From assembly GCA_040381555.1 (NCBI GenBank), contig JBEIHC010000023.1:1-30459 (forward strand): 30,459 nucleotides of DNA, in the 5' to 3' direction. The notes under the pieces are model-generated. The model was not told the origin of the DNA, ran no database searches, and was given only the letters and a program-made list of their open reading frames with translations. This DNA comes from CANHCC01 sp040381555 (GTDB lineage Bacteria; Bacteroidota; Bacteroidia; J057; RFSG01). This document shows, one piece after another, positions 16,515 to 24,245 of this stretch (its first letter is position 1; every line of letters begins with the position of its first letter). The translations under genes were made by a program, and so were the position numbers.

Positions 16515-17534
16515 ATGAGTAGAAAACTCAGACTCACACTCTTACTCTCTGGGGTCTTTCTCCTTAGTTTAATTTCTGGATGGTTTTTATATGGCAGTTC
16601 TCATGTCTATTGGGACTGGGGTATGTTTTTAGCCTGTCAGATTTTACTTATTTCTATCTTGGGGGTGTATTGTTATCGAACCTACAGACTGCCATTGATT
16701 AGACTGAGAGAGGAGTTGTGGAAGATGACAGAAACGAACCGGAGTGCTAGCTCTGATGTAGTACAGGATGTGGAAGAACTGATTCTTGAACTTAAACAAG
16801 ATCATGAGATTGAAATCGAAAAGTTGCGAGAAATCGAAACATTCCGTCGAGAGTTTTTAGGGAATGTTTCCCATGAGTTGAAAACGCCCATTTTCGCCAT
16901 TCAAGGATTTATCGATACACTATTGGATGGAGCTTTGGAAGATCCTATCGTAAATCGAAAGTTTTTAGAAAAGGCTCTTAAGCACACAGATCGTTTGGAT
17001 AATCTCGTAAAAGACCTTTTGATTATTTCTCAGCTGGAAACAGGGCAGCTTCAAATGAATATGGAGGATTTTCGCGTTCATGATTTAATCCATGAAGTGT
17101 TCGAAGCTTTAGAATACAAATTAACGCGTAAAGGTAGATCCATTACGCTTTCTATTGTTCCAAATGGACAAGAGCAGATTAAGGTTCATGCCGATCGGGA
17201 ACGGATCCGACAGGTGCTGATTAATCTCGTCGATAATGCCATTAAGTATGGAAAGTTGAATGGAATGGTGAGTGTCGAGGTAAGTGGGCAAAATGGTCAA
17301 AAGGCAATGATTCGAGTTATCAATGAAGGTTCTGGCATTTCTCCAGAGCATATTCCGCGTTTGTTTGAACGATTCTATCGGGTGGATAAAAGTCGATCCA
17401 GGGAAAAGGGAGGCACCGGTCTCGGACTTGCCATCGTAAAGCATCTTATTGAGGCTCACAAGGAAAAAATTAGCGTGGAAAGTAATAAGGAAAAAGGTTC
17501 TATATTTACCTTCTCCTTAGCTCTTGCCTCTTGA
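16515..17534 (+). CDS. Sensor histidine kinase with minimal sensor region
   Basis: A 339-residue membrane histidine kinase. Two hydrophobic helices (about residues 5-27 and 35-54) are separated by fewer than ten residues, so there is practically no periplasmic sensor. A short linker helix follows, then HisKA with phospho-acceptor H120 in 'GNVSHELKTP'. The HATPase_c domain has the N box (RQVLINLVDNAIKYG), the G1 loop near 'NEGSGISPEHI' and G2 'GGTGLGLAIVKHLIEAH'. No HAMP or PAS domain is seen. The signal is therefore probably sensed in the membrane or through a partner. It pairs with the response regulator upstream; its stop overlaps the start of the metallopeptidase gene. Confidence 0.9.
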   Translation: MSRKLRLTLLLSGVFLLSLISGWFLYGSSHVYWDWGMFLACQILLISILGVYCYRTYRLPLIRLREELWKMTETNRSASSDVVQDVEELILELKQDHEIEIEKLREIETFRREFLGNVSHELKTPIFAIQGFIDTLLDGALEDPIVNRKFLEKALKHTDRLDNLVKDLLIISQLETGQLQMNMEDFRVHDLIHEVFEALEYKLTRKGRSITLSIVPNGQEQIKVHADRERIRQVLINLVDNAIKYGKLNGMVSVEVSGQNGQKAMIRVINEGSGISPEHIPRLFERFYRVDKSRSREKGGTGLGLAIVKHLIEAHKEKISVESNKEKGSIFTFSLALAS

Positions 17535-18247
17535 CCATTACTCAGGATTCACTCATTTTACAAGGATTAACCATCCCCCTTCGGATTCAAAAAGGAAAAC
17601 GCCGAAGAATGATGATGACCTTCTCACAGAACACCCTTTTGGTAGAAACTACCTCAGGGGTTCTCTCTGATTTGGATACAGATTTTATGCGTCAACATTC
17701 CGCTTGGATTCTAAAACATTTTCAACGACAATCCGGGTCATGGAAATTTCAACAAGAGTTTTTAAGTGCCATCACGCACAAAACCCTGATATTTGGAAAG
17801 GAAGTGCCTGTTCACTTTGAAGTATCCTCCCATTACTCCTACCATTTTAAAGATAATATTTTAACCATTCGGGCACCAGAAGCAAGTCCTGCCAGAAAAA
17901 AAACCTTAATTGCTGCAGTATTGAAAAGAATTGCAGGGGATTATTTGAAAAAGTGTATGCTTTATTGGGTTGAAATTACTGGATTGAAAGTCAATGTTTT
18001 AAGAATCAAAAATCATCGTACTAAATGGGGGTCTTGTTCTTCTTTAGGTAATATTAATTTAAACTGGCATTTAGTGATGGTCGATCGTAGTTTAGTAGAT
18101 TATGTACTTGTGCATGAATTGATGCACTTGAAAGAAATGAATCATTCGGTAAAATTCTGGAAGTGTGTAGAGCAATTTTATCCAGATTATAAAATGGCCA
18201 AAAAAGCCCTTGGTGAGCGACAGTGGATTATTGGAATATATTCATGA
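17531..18247 (+). CDS. YgjP/DUF45-type metallopeptidase
   Basis: A 238-residue protein of the YgjP-like metallopeptidase family (PF01863, M48-related fold). The zinc-binding motif H195-E-L-M-H199 lies in 'VLVHELMHLKEMNHSVKFW', where the later H is the probable third ligand. The family motif 'TKWGSCSSLGNINLNW' precedes it. The usual start of the family ('RIQKGKRRRMMMTF...') is near residue 18. The only start that covers it is TTG 17531, whose last two bases belong to the TGA stop of the histidine kinase (TTGA overlap), implying coupled translation. Biological substrate is unknown. Because it is coupled to a two-component system and a pseudouridine synthase, no pathway can be inferred from context alone. 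Confidence 0.85.
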   Translation: MTITQDSLILQGLTIPLRIQKGKRRRMMMTFSQNTLLVETTSGVLSDLDTDFMRQHSAWILKHFQRQSGSWKFQQEFLSAITHKTLIFGKEVPVHFEVSSHYSYHFKDNILTIRAPEASPARKKTLIAAVLKRIAGDYLKKCMLYWVEITGLKVNVLRIKNHRTKWGSCSSLGNINLNWHLVMVDRSLVDYVLVHELMHLKEMNHSVKFWKCVEQFYPDYKMAKKALGERQWIIGIYS

Positions 18248-18975
18248 AAAAACTAAATAGAATCGAATTCAAAGACATTCTTCTTTATGAAGATGATCAG
18301 TTAATAGTCATTAATAAGCCTTCGGGTATTTCCAGCCTGGCAGACAGGGATGGAGATAAAACGAGTATTCATGAGATGGCAAAGGCCTACTGGCCAGAAG
18401 CGATTCTTTGTCATCGTTTGGATAAATATACCTCCGGAGTCTTGTTGATTGCTAAGTCAGAAGATGTATATCGGTTTATAACCCTAAAGTTTCAGAAGAG
18501 AGAAATACATAAAACCTATTTAACAGTAGTGGAAGGTAGGCAAGATTTCAAAGATAAAATTGTTGATTTCAAAATCTTTAACAATGGAAATGGGAAAGTT
18601 CGGTTGGATAATGCTTTAGGAAAGCCTTCTACAACCATCCTAAATACCAAAGAGCAGTTTCGTCATTTTACTTTATTGGAATGTCAGCCGATTACCGGTC
18701 GAATGCATCAAATTCGCCTTCATTTATTAAGCATTGGATTGCCTGTTTTAGGAGATAAAGTTTATTTAGGAAAGGACTTATTTTTATCTGCAATTAAACG
18801 AGGGTATAAACCTCCTATGGAAGAGGAGGAAAGAGCCATCAATAACGGATTTTTATTGCATGCTTCTTCAATTGCTTTAGTTTTGCCAGGTGATACAATC
18901 GAAAAAAGTTTTGAAGCTCCTCTAAATCCAGGATTTGAAGTTGTACTAAAGCAACTACGAAAGTGGGATGCCTAA
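18244..18975 (+). CDS. RluA-family pseudouridine synthase
   Basis: A 243-residue enzyme that isomerises a specific uridine in rRNA or tRNA to pseudouridine. The catalytic aspartate is D60 in 'CHRLDKYTSGVLLIAK'; 'KTYLTVVEG' and the late motif 'ITGRMHQIRLHLLSIGLPVLGD' are also typical. There is no N-terminal S4 domain, so it is of the short RluA/RluC-without-S4 kind. The frame extends to a GTG at 18223 inside the preceding gene; ATG 18244 is used because it makes an ATGA overlap with that gene's stop. Target site is not predictable. Confidence 0.9.
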   Translation: MKKLNRIEFKDILLYEDDQLIVINKPSGISSLADRDGDKTSIHEMAKAYWPEAILCHRLDKYTSGVLLIAKSEDVYRFITLKFQKREIHKTYLTVVEGRQDFKDKIVDFKIFNNGNGKVRLDNALGKPSTTILNTKEQFRHFTLLECQPITGRMHQIRLHLLSIGLPVLGDKVYLGKDLFLSAIKRGYKPPMEEEERAINNGFLLHASSIALVLPGDTIEKSFEAPLNPGFEVVLKQLRKWDA

Positions 18976-19036
18976 GGTAAATGTTTAATCTGAAAATCAG
19001 TTTTTTATAAGAGATTTTCCGGACAAATTCTTTCCG

Positions 19037-19070
19037 TTGTTGCGCAATCTATTTCTGTGATTTAGCTTCG
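19037..19070 (+). promoter_or_regulatory. Near-consensus promoter of the GxxExxY gene
   Basis: TTG at 19040-19042 lies 20 bases before TAGCTTCG (19063-19070), which is one base off the Bacteroidota -7 consensus. A second TTG is three bases further upstream. The ATG follows 15 bases after the -7 element. The TTG is part of the palindrome TTGCGCAA, which also occurs in the outer arm of the repeat downstream of the gene. Confidence 0.4.
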
Positions 19071-19085
19071 CAAGAAATAAGTACA

Positions 19086-19472
19086 ATGGAAATAGAAAAT
19101 GAATTGTCGTATAAAATTCGCGGGGCTATTTTTACGCTCTATAATGACTTGGGACCCGGTCTGTTGGAAGGGGTGTATGAGTCCGGCCTAAAAATATTGT
19201 TGGAAGAGAAAGGCTTGAAAGTAAGGAGACAGGTGCCTGTTCCGATTGTTTACAGAGGGGTAAGGTTTGTTGAGGCTTATCGATTGGATTTATTAGTGGA
19301 GGAATCTGTCATTATAGAAATCAAGTCCATTAAAGAACTGGCGGAGGTGCATCACAAACAAACTATCACCTATTTGAAATTGGCGGATTTGAAATTAGCT
19401 ATATTGGTTAATTTTAATACCAATGATATTTCTGGTTCGATTTTTAGGAAAATTAATACTAAAACTAGTTAA
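19086..19472 (+). CDS. GxxExxY protein (PD-(D/E)XK-like)
   Basis: A 128-residue protein of the GxxExxY family (TIGR04256/PF13366): G25-L-L-E28-G-V-Y31 is the defining motif. A PD-(D/E)XK nuclease-like core follows: D68, then E78-I-K80, with Q92 in the next helix. All core residues are intact. The family is common and often multicopy in Bacteroidota; its function is not established, and nuclease activity is only implied by the fold. It stands alone after the RluA gene and is directly followed by two copies of a structured repeat, an association that may be functional. Length is normal. Confidence 0.88.
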   Translation: MEIENELSYKIRGAIFTLYNDLGPGLLEGVYESGLKILLEEKGLKVRRQVPVPIVYRGVRFVEAYRLDLLVEESVIIEIKSIKELAEVHHKQTITYLKLADLKLAILVNFNTNDISGSIFRKINTKTS

Positions 19473-19490
19473 GTGTTTTATTGATTTTTT

Positions 19491-19646
19491 CCGCAGATTG
19501 CGCAAATACCTCAAATATAATTTAGAGTCAAAATCGCTACGTAGATGACGCAGAATCAGGCTGATTTACCAAAGCTTTTTTTCTGTGTCAATCTGCGTAG
19601 CGATTCAATCATATCAATTATTCAAATCTATCTGTGTAATCTGCGG
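19491..19646 (+). repeat. Structured double-hairpin element, copy A
   Basis: A 156-nt element made of nested inverted repeats. Outer arms 19491-19508 and 19629-19646 pair over 18 positions. Inner arms 19532-19554 and 19582-19605 pair over 23 positions with one bulge. All non-Watson-Crick inner pairs are G-T as read on the plus strand. It is non-coding, follows the GxxExxY gene by 18 bases and is repeated 176 bp later as copy B. It could be an RNA, a MITE-like element or a terminator-like structure. Confidence 0.85.
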
Positions 19647-19666
19647 AAGATAGTAACTGATTTTTT

Positions 19667-19825
19667 CCGCAGATCGCGCAAATACCTCCAATATAATTGA
19701 GAGTCAAAATCGCTGCGCAGATGACACAGAGGCAGCGAGATTTAAGCATGATCAAAACAATCTGTTTCAATCTGCGTAGCGATTCATTCTTCTCAAGTAG
19801 TTTATACTATCTGTGCGATCTGCGG
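19667..19825 (+). repeat. Structured double-hairpin element, copy B
   Basis: A 159-nt second copy in the same orientation. Outer arms 19667-19684 and 19808-19825, inner arms 19708-19730 and 19761-19784. The stems are conserved while the loop between the inner arms differs from copy A in sequence and length. Paired positions that differ from copy A nearly all keep pairing (for example T-A in A becomes C-G in B). It ends four bases before the stop codon of the convergent GH3 gene. Confidence 0.85.
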
Positions 19826-19829
19826 AAAA

Positions 19830-21320
19830 TTAAACCGCTCTTTTTTCAAAAAAATCCTTGTACTTATCACTATTGTTCGCGCGTGGAAATTTATTCTGCC
19901 CCCCCAATTTGCCCTGAGTTTTCATAAATTCAAAACAGGTACCTGCTGATAATGTTTTTATTTGTAAGGGTCTTAGAATATTTCCTACAATCAAATCTTG
20001 ATAGTAACTATTTTTATTGAGTAAGGTAGATTCTAATATATCTCGGAATACTTCCAGATTTTCTGGAGGGTGAGAAAACTCTATGTACCATTGATGGCAG
20101 GAGTGCGAATCCTCAATATGGGGCATTACGATAAATTCAGTAACTCTTGCCTGTGTTCGTTTACAGGCGGCTTCCATCGCTTGGTTTATTTCTTCGACGA
20201 TTACATGTTCGCCGAATGTAGAAATAAACTGACTTGTTCTACCGGTTACAACCACCCGATAGGGATTGAGCGAGGTAAATCGAATGGTATCTCCAATATC
20301 ATAAGCCCAGAGGCCAGCAGGATTAGTGAGCACGAGCGCATATTGTACCCCAATTTGAACTTCTCCCAGATGCAATCGCCTGGCCCCTTCTTGGCCATAT
20401 TCGCTCATCGGAATAAATTCATAGAAAGTTCCATATGAAGTCATCAGTCTCAGCCCCTCTTCACTCATGCTATCCTGAAGGGCAATAAAACTTTCAGAAG
20501 CAGGGTATGTCTCCCAGAAATGAACATTTTTCGGAAGTAGTTCTTTAAATAGGGGAGCGTACGGTTTGAAATCCACGCCCCCGTAAACAAAAACCTGTAG
20601 GTTAGGCCATAACTCTCCAATCGATGATTTTGTTTGATTCTGAGCTGTTTCCAATAGGTTTTGAACCCAAGGAGGGATTCCAGAAATTAATCTTAGATCT
20701 TTACTACGGGTTTCATCTATTATTCCCTTTATTTTTAATTCCCAATCGTCTAAGCAGTTTGTCGCCCAAGTGGGAACCTGATTTCTTTTGAGGTATTGAG
20801 GAATAAAGTGATTGACAATTCCGGATAGTCGTCCTACGGGAATTTCTGCCGTATTTTTTTCAAGCTCAGGGCTTCCCGAAAGAAAGAGCATGGATCCGTC
20901 TAAAAATTTTGCGCTCCCACTTTCTCTTATGTAGTAAAGTAGGGCATCTCTCGCACCGGCAATTTGTGCTTTAAGAAGCGTTGGCGTGTTGGGGATGTAT
21001 TTTGATCCAGCAGTAGTGCCGGAGGTTTTAGATAAATAGTTGGGTATTCCCGGCCATAATACATTTGACTCTCCATGATAGATTCTGTCAATCCAGGGTT
21101 TAATCCCTTCATAGGTTCGCACCGGAACCTTTTGGCAGTAGTCAGCATACGATTGAATGTGGCTGAAGTTATGTTCCTTACCAAAGGAGGTGTTTTTACC
21201 TTTCTTAATTAGCTTATCGAGAGTGGAGAGCTGCAGCAGAGGGGCTTTGTTCTCCAGAGAATCCAGATAAGCGCATCTTAATTGAGCAATGATTGGGGCT
21301 ATGGCCGATTTTATTCCCAT
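19830..21320 (-). CDS. GH3-family acyl-adenylate/amide synthetase-like protein
   Basis: A 496-residue member of the GH3 family (PF03321), adenylating enzymes that in plants conjugate amino acids to auxin or jasmonate. The ATP/AMP-binding loop S97-K-T-S-G-T-T-A-G-S-K107 is intact. Further family motifs are 'VFVYGGVDFKPY', 'ETYPASESFIALQ' and 'IGDTIRFTSLNPYRVVVTGR', and the C-terminal domain ends near 'KTLSAGTCFEFMKTQGKLGGQNKFPR'. Full-length bacterial homologues are frequent in Bacteroidota, with unknown substrates. The gene stands alone, separated from clpB by a strong hairpin. Its stop lies four bases from repeat copy B. A promoter-like TAACTTTC (one mismatch) is just upstream of the ATG. 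Confidence 0.9.
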   Translation of the reverse strand: MGIKSAIAPIIAQLRCAYLDSLENKAPLLQLSTLDKLIKKGKNTSFGKEHNFSHIQSYADYCQKVPVRTYEGIKPWIDRIYHGESNVLWPGIPNYLSKTSGTTAGSKYIPNTPTLLKAQIAGARDALLYYIRESGSAKFLDGSMLFLSGSPELEKNTAEIPVGRLSGIVNHFIPQYLKRNQVPTWATNCLDDWELKIKGIIDETRSKDLRLISGIPPWVQNLLETAQNQTKSSIGELWPNLQVFVYGGVDFKPYAPLFKELLPKNVHFWETYPASESFIALQDSMSEEGLRLMTSYGTFYEFIPMSEYGQEGARRLHLGEVQIGVQYALVLTNPAGLWAYDIGDTIRFTSLNPYRVVVTGRTSQFISTFGEHVIVEEINQAMEAACKRTQARVTEFIVMPHIEDSHSCHQWYIEFSHPPENLEVFRDILESTLLNKNSYYQDLIVGNILRPLQIKTLSAGTCFEFMKTQGKLGGQNKFPRANNSDKYKDFFEKRAV

Positions 21321-21410
21321 ATGAATTCAGAAGGGAAAGTTACAGGAATTTTAGAGTACAGATTGGAATAATTTTAGACGAATGCACTATCGCTTTTTCT
21401 AATATAAAAT

Positions 21411-21443
21411 AACAATGCCCCGGCGGGGAGCCGGGGCACTGTT
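21411..21443 (-). terminator. Strong hairpin, probable clpB terminator
   Basis: TGCCCCGGC (21416-21424) and GCCGGGGCA (21430-21438) form a perfect 9-bp GC-rich stem with a 5-nt loop. After one mismatch it continues with four more pairs (21411-21414 with 21440-21443). On the minus strand it lies 36 bases after the clpB stop and is followed by a T-rich tail (TTATTTTATATT), consistent with an intrinsic terminator. Confidence 0.75.
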
Positions 21444-21479
21444 CAACCAACTAACAAATAAACCTAACTATGAAAACTA

Positions 21480-24086
21480 TTATGTCTTGTTAACGAAGAG
21501 AATCGAATTTTTGTTGTCAATGTCTACAAAAATCTTGCTATCTTTCTGAATATCACCTGCTAAAATTTTCTTTGAGAGCTCATTCACTACTCTTCTTTGC
21601 AAAACTCTTTTTAGAGGCCTTGCTCCGAATTGTGGGTCATACCCCAGCTGTCCGAGCCAGTCAATTGTTCCCTCAGAAAATTCTAAATTGATTCCAATAT
21701 CATCCAACATTTTTTCCAGCCCTTTAGTTTGAAGAAGAACTATTTGTCTGATTTCTTCTCGATTTAAGGGGGTGAATAAGATGATTTCGTCGATACGGTT
21801 TAAAAACTCCGGACGAATTGTCTTCTTTAACAGATCAAATAATTCAATTTTTAAGGAAGCCATTAATTCATCCCTTTCGCGAGTGCCGGATTCTCCTAAT
21901 TTTTCCTGAATCAAATGTGCTCCCATGTTGGAGGTCATAATAATGATGCAATTCTTAAAATTCACCACTCTGCCTTTGTTGTCTGTTAACCTGCCATCGT
22001 CAAGTACTTGCAGCAAAATGTTAAATACATCCGGATGCGCTTTTTCGATTTCATCCAGCAAAATTACAGAGTAGGGTCTGCGACGCACTGCTTCTGTTAG
22101 TTGCCCGCCTTCATCGTATCCGACATATCCTGGAGGCGCGCCCACCATTCTGCTAACGGAATGTTTTTCTTGATATTCAGACATATCAATTCGCACCATG
22201 GCATTTTCATCATTAAAAAGATAATCTGCTAGTGCTTTTGCCAATTCAGTTTTTCCCACTCCGGTTGATCCAAGGAAAATAAAGGAACCAATAGGTTTTC
22301 TAGCATCTTGTAGTCCTGCTCTACTCCTCCTGACGGCATCTGATATAGCTGAAATGGCTTCTTCTTGACCAATAACCCGCTTATGCAATTCTTCTTCTAG
22401 ATTCAGCAATTTCATGCGTTCGCTCTCGACCATTCTGCTTACTGGAATTCCTGTCCAGCGTGAAACGATTTCGGCAATATCTTCGGGACCGACTTCTTCC
22501 TTAAGCATTCTTCGGTCAGATTGAATTTCGTTAAGCTGGTCATTTAACTCAATCAGTAGTTTTTCTTGTTCGGCAATTCTGCCATACCGAATCTCTGCCA
22601 CTTTTCCGAAATCAGCATTTCGTTCGGCTTGTTCGGCTTCTGTTTTTAATCCTTCAATTTTCCCTTTTGCTTCCCGAATTTGCTGGATGATTTGTTTTTC
22701 TACCTGCCAATGAGCTCGGAGCTGATTTCTTTGTTCGTTCAGGTTGGCTAGGTCCGCACTGAGCTCTTCGACTTTTTTCGTGTCGTTTTCTCGTTTCAAG
22801 GCTTCCCTTTCGATTTCAACTGTCCGGATTTTTCGCTCGATTTCGTCTAATTCCTCGGGTAGTGAATCTATTTCTAACCTAAGCCTGGAAGCGGATTCAT
22901 CCACCAAATCAATCGCCTTGTCTGGAAGAAATCTGTCGGTTATGTAGCGTTGAGAAAGTTCCACCGCTGAAATCAAGGCAGCATCTGTAATGCGCACCCC
23001 ATGGTGGACTTCATATTTTTCTTTTAATCCACGAAGGATGGAAATGGCATCCTGTGTATCGGGTTCTTCCACCAATACCGTTTGAAAGCGTCTTTCCAGC
23101 GCCTTATCTTTTTCTATGTATTTTTGGTATTCTGCTAAGGTGGTAGCACCGATAGCTCGTAATTCTCCCCTTGCCAAGGCAGGCTTGAGAATATTCGCAG
23201 CGTCCATCGCCCCATCTGTTTTGCCGGCACCAACAAGGGTGTGGATTTCATCGATAAATAAAATCAACTCCCCATTAGAATCTACCACTTCTTTCACGAC
23301 AGCTTTTAGCCTTTCTTCAAAATCTCCTCTGTATTTAGCTCCTGCCAGAAGGGCCCCCATGTCTAGAGATACTACCGTTTTATTTTTTAAATTTTCCGGA
23401 ACATCTCCCTGAATAATGCGGTGAGCTAATCCTTCAGCAATGGCTGTTTTTCCTACACCGGGTTCTCCAATTAGAATAGGATTGTTTTTGGTCCGTCGGG
23501 TAAGTATTTGCAGTACCCGGCGAATTTCATCATCTCTTCCAATCACAGGATCTAATTTACCTTCACGAGCTAAATCATTCAGGTTTTTGGAATATTTCTT
23601 TAAGGCATTGTATTTCGATTCGGCATTTTGATCTGTTACTCTTTCGGTTGAGCCTCTTAATTCTTTAATTGCCTTGCGAAGGGTTTTGCCATCCAGACCA
23701 GCATCCATCATAAGCTGGGCAATTTTAGCATCGGATTCAGCAGCGGCAATCAGAATGTGTTCAATCGAAACAAACTCATCCTTCATTTTACCAGCCTCCT
23801 GATTGGCTTTGTCCAACATTTTTACAGAGTCATTGGAAAGATATTGACCTCCACTGGCTCCACTCACTTTGGGATAGCTTTCTACTTGCTCCTCCATTTT
23901 TTTGCGCAGGGAGGCTATTGAAACACCCGATTTTTTAAGTAAAAAAGGAACTACATTTTCTTCGGAGCTAATAAGTGTTTGCAACAAATGGCCTGGTTCG
24001 ATGGCCTGATGATTGAGAGATTTAGCAAGCTCAGAACTTTCCTGAATAATTTCCTGTGCTTTGATGGTAAATTGATTGAGATTCAT
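21480..24086 (-). CDS. clpB: ATP-dependent disaggregase ClpB
   Basis: An 868-residue Hsp104/ClpB-class AAA+ chaperone that extracts polypeptides from aggregates together with DnaK. Order: N-terminal Clp_N domain (1-145); NBD1 with Walker A GEPGVGKT (207-214) and Walker B LILFIDEIHTL; the long coiled-coil middle domain (about 395-520) that marks ClpB rather than ClpA/ClpC; NBD2 with Walker A GSTGVGKT (606-613); and the C-terminal D2 small domain. No ClpP-binding loop is evident. The frame extends to 24110, but that ATG falls in the promoter -7 element, and MNLNQFTIKAQE is the usual family N-terminus, so ATG 24086 is used. Confidence 0.96.
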   Translation of the reverse strand: MNLNQFTIKAQEIIQESSELAKSLNHQAIEPGHLLQTLISSEENVVPFLLKKSGVSIASLRKKMEEQVESYPKVSGASGGQYLSNDSVKMLDKANQEAGKMKDEFVSIEHILIAAAESDAKIAQLMMDAGLDGKTLRKAIKELRGSTERVTDQNAESKYNALKKYSKNLNDLAREGKLDPVIGRDDEIRRVLQILTRRTKNNPILIGEPGVGKTAIAEGLAHRIIQGDVPENLKNKTVVSLDMGALLAGAKYRGDFEERLKAVVKEVVDSNGELILFIDEIHTLVGAGKTDGAMDAANILKPALARGELRAIGATTLAEYQKYIEKDKALERRFQTVLVEEPDTQDAISILRGLKEKYEVHHGVRITDAALISAVELSQRYITDRFLPDKAIDLVDESASRLRLEIDSLPEELDEIERKIRTVEIEREALKRENDTKKVEELSADLANLNEQRNQLRAHWQVEKQIIQQIREAKGKIEGLKTEAEQAERNADFGKVAEIRYGRIAEQEKLLIELNDQLNEIQSDRRMLKEEVGPEDIAEIVSRWTGIPVSRMVESERMKLLNLEEELHKRVIGQEEAISAISDAVRRSRAGLQDARKPIGSFIFLGSTGVGKTELAKALADYLFNDENAMVRIDMSEYQEKHSVSRMVGAPPGYVGYDEGGQLTEAVRRRPYSVILLDEIEKAHPDVFNILLQVLDDGRLTDNKGRVVNFKNCIIIMTSNMGAHLIQEKLGESGTRERDELMASLKIELFDLLKKTIRPEFLNRIDEIILFTPLNREEIRQIVLLQTKGLEKMLDDIGINLEFSEGTIDWLGQLGYDPQFGARPLKRVLQRRVVNELSKKILAGDIQKDSKIFVDIDNKNSILFVNKT

Positions 24087-24107
24087 AATTATTTTTGAAC
24101 GACTCAT

Positions 24108-24138
24108 CAAATCTAAGTCCAGATGTTGAATCAGTCAA
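24108..24138 (-). promoter_or_regulatory. Bacteroidota promoter of clpB
   Basis: On the minus strand TTG (24136-24138) is followed after 20 bases by TAGATTTG (24108-24115), matching the Bacteroidota -33/-7 layout in full. The transcript should start near 24103, giving a leader of about 17 nt to ATG 24086. This is the sigma-A-type promoter; no heat-shock operator such as CIRCE is seen. Confidence 0.7.
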
Positions 24139-24151
24139 AATGGCTGATAAT

Positions 24152-24176
24152 CCAGAAATTATGTCCTTGTTTCTGG
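24152..24176. other. 7-bp inverted repeat upstream of the clpB promoter
   Basis: CCAGAAA (24152-24158) and TTTCTGG (24170-24176) form a perfect inverted repeat with an 11-base spacer. It starts about 14 bases upstream of the clpB -33 element and 70 bases after the dnaB stop. It could be a regulator-binding site for clpB or a weak dnaB transcription end; there is no T-run. Confidence 0.4.
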
Positions 24177-24245
24177 GTAGTTCAATGCAGAAATGTCAGG
24201 TAAATTCTCCTTAGTATAATGTGATTTTTAAGTTTGATTAAGGAT

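Noticed and set aside
24087..24245. CIRCE heat-shock operator before clpB
   Set aside because: No TTAGCACTC-N9-GAGTGCTAA-like sequence is present; only an unrelated 7-bp inverted repeat.
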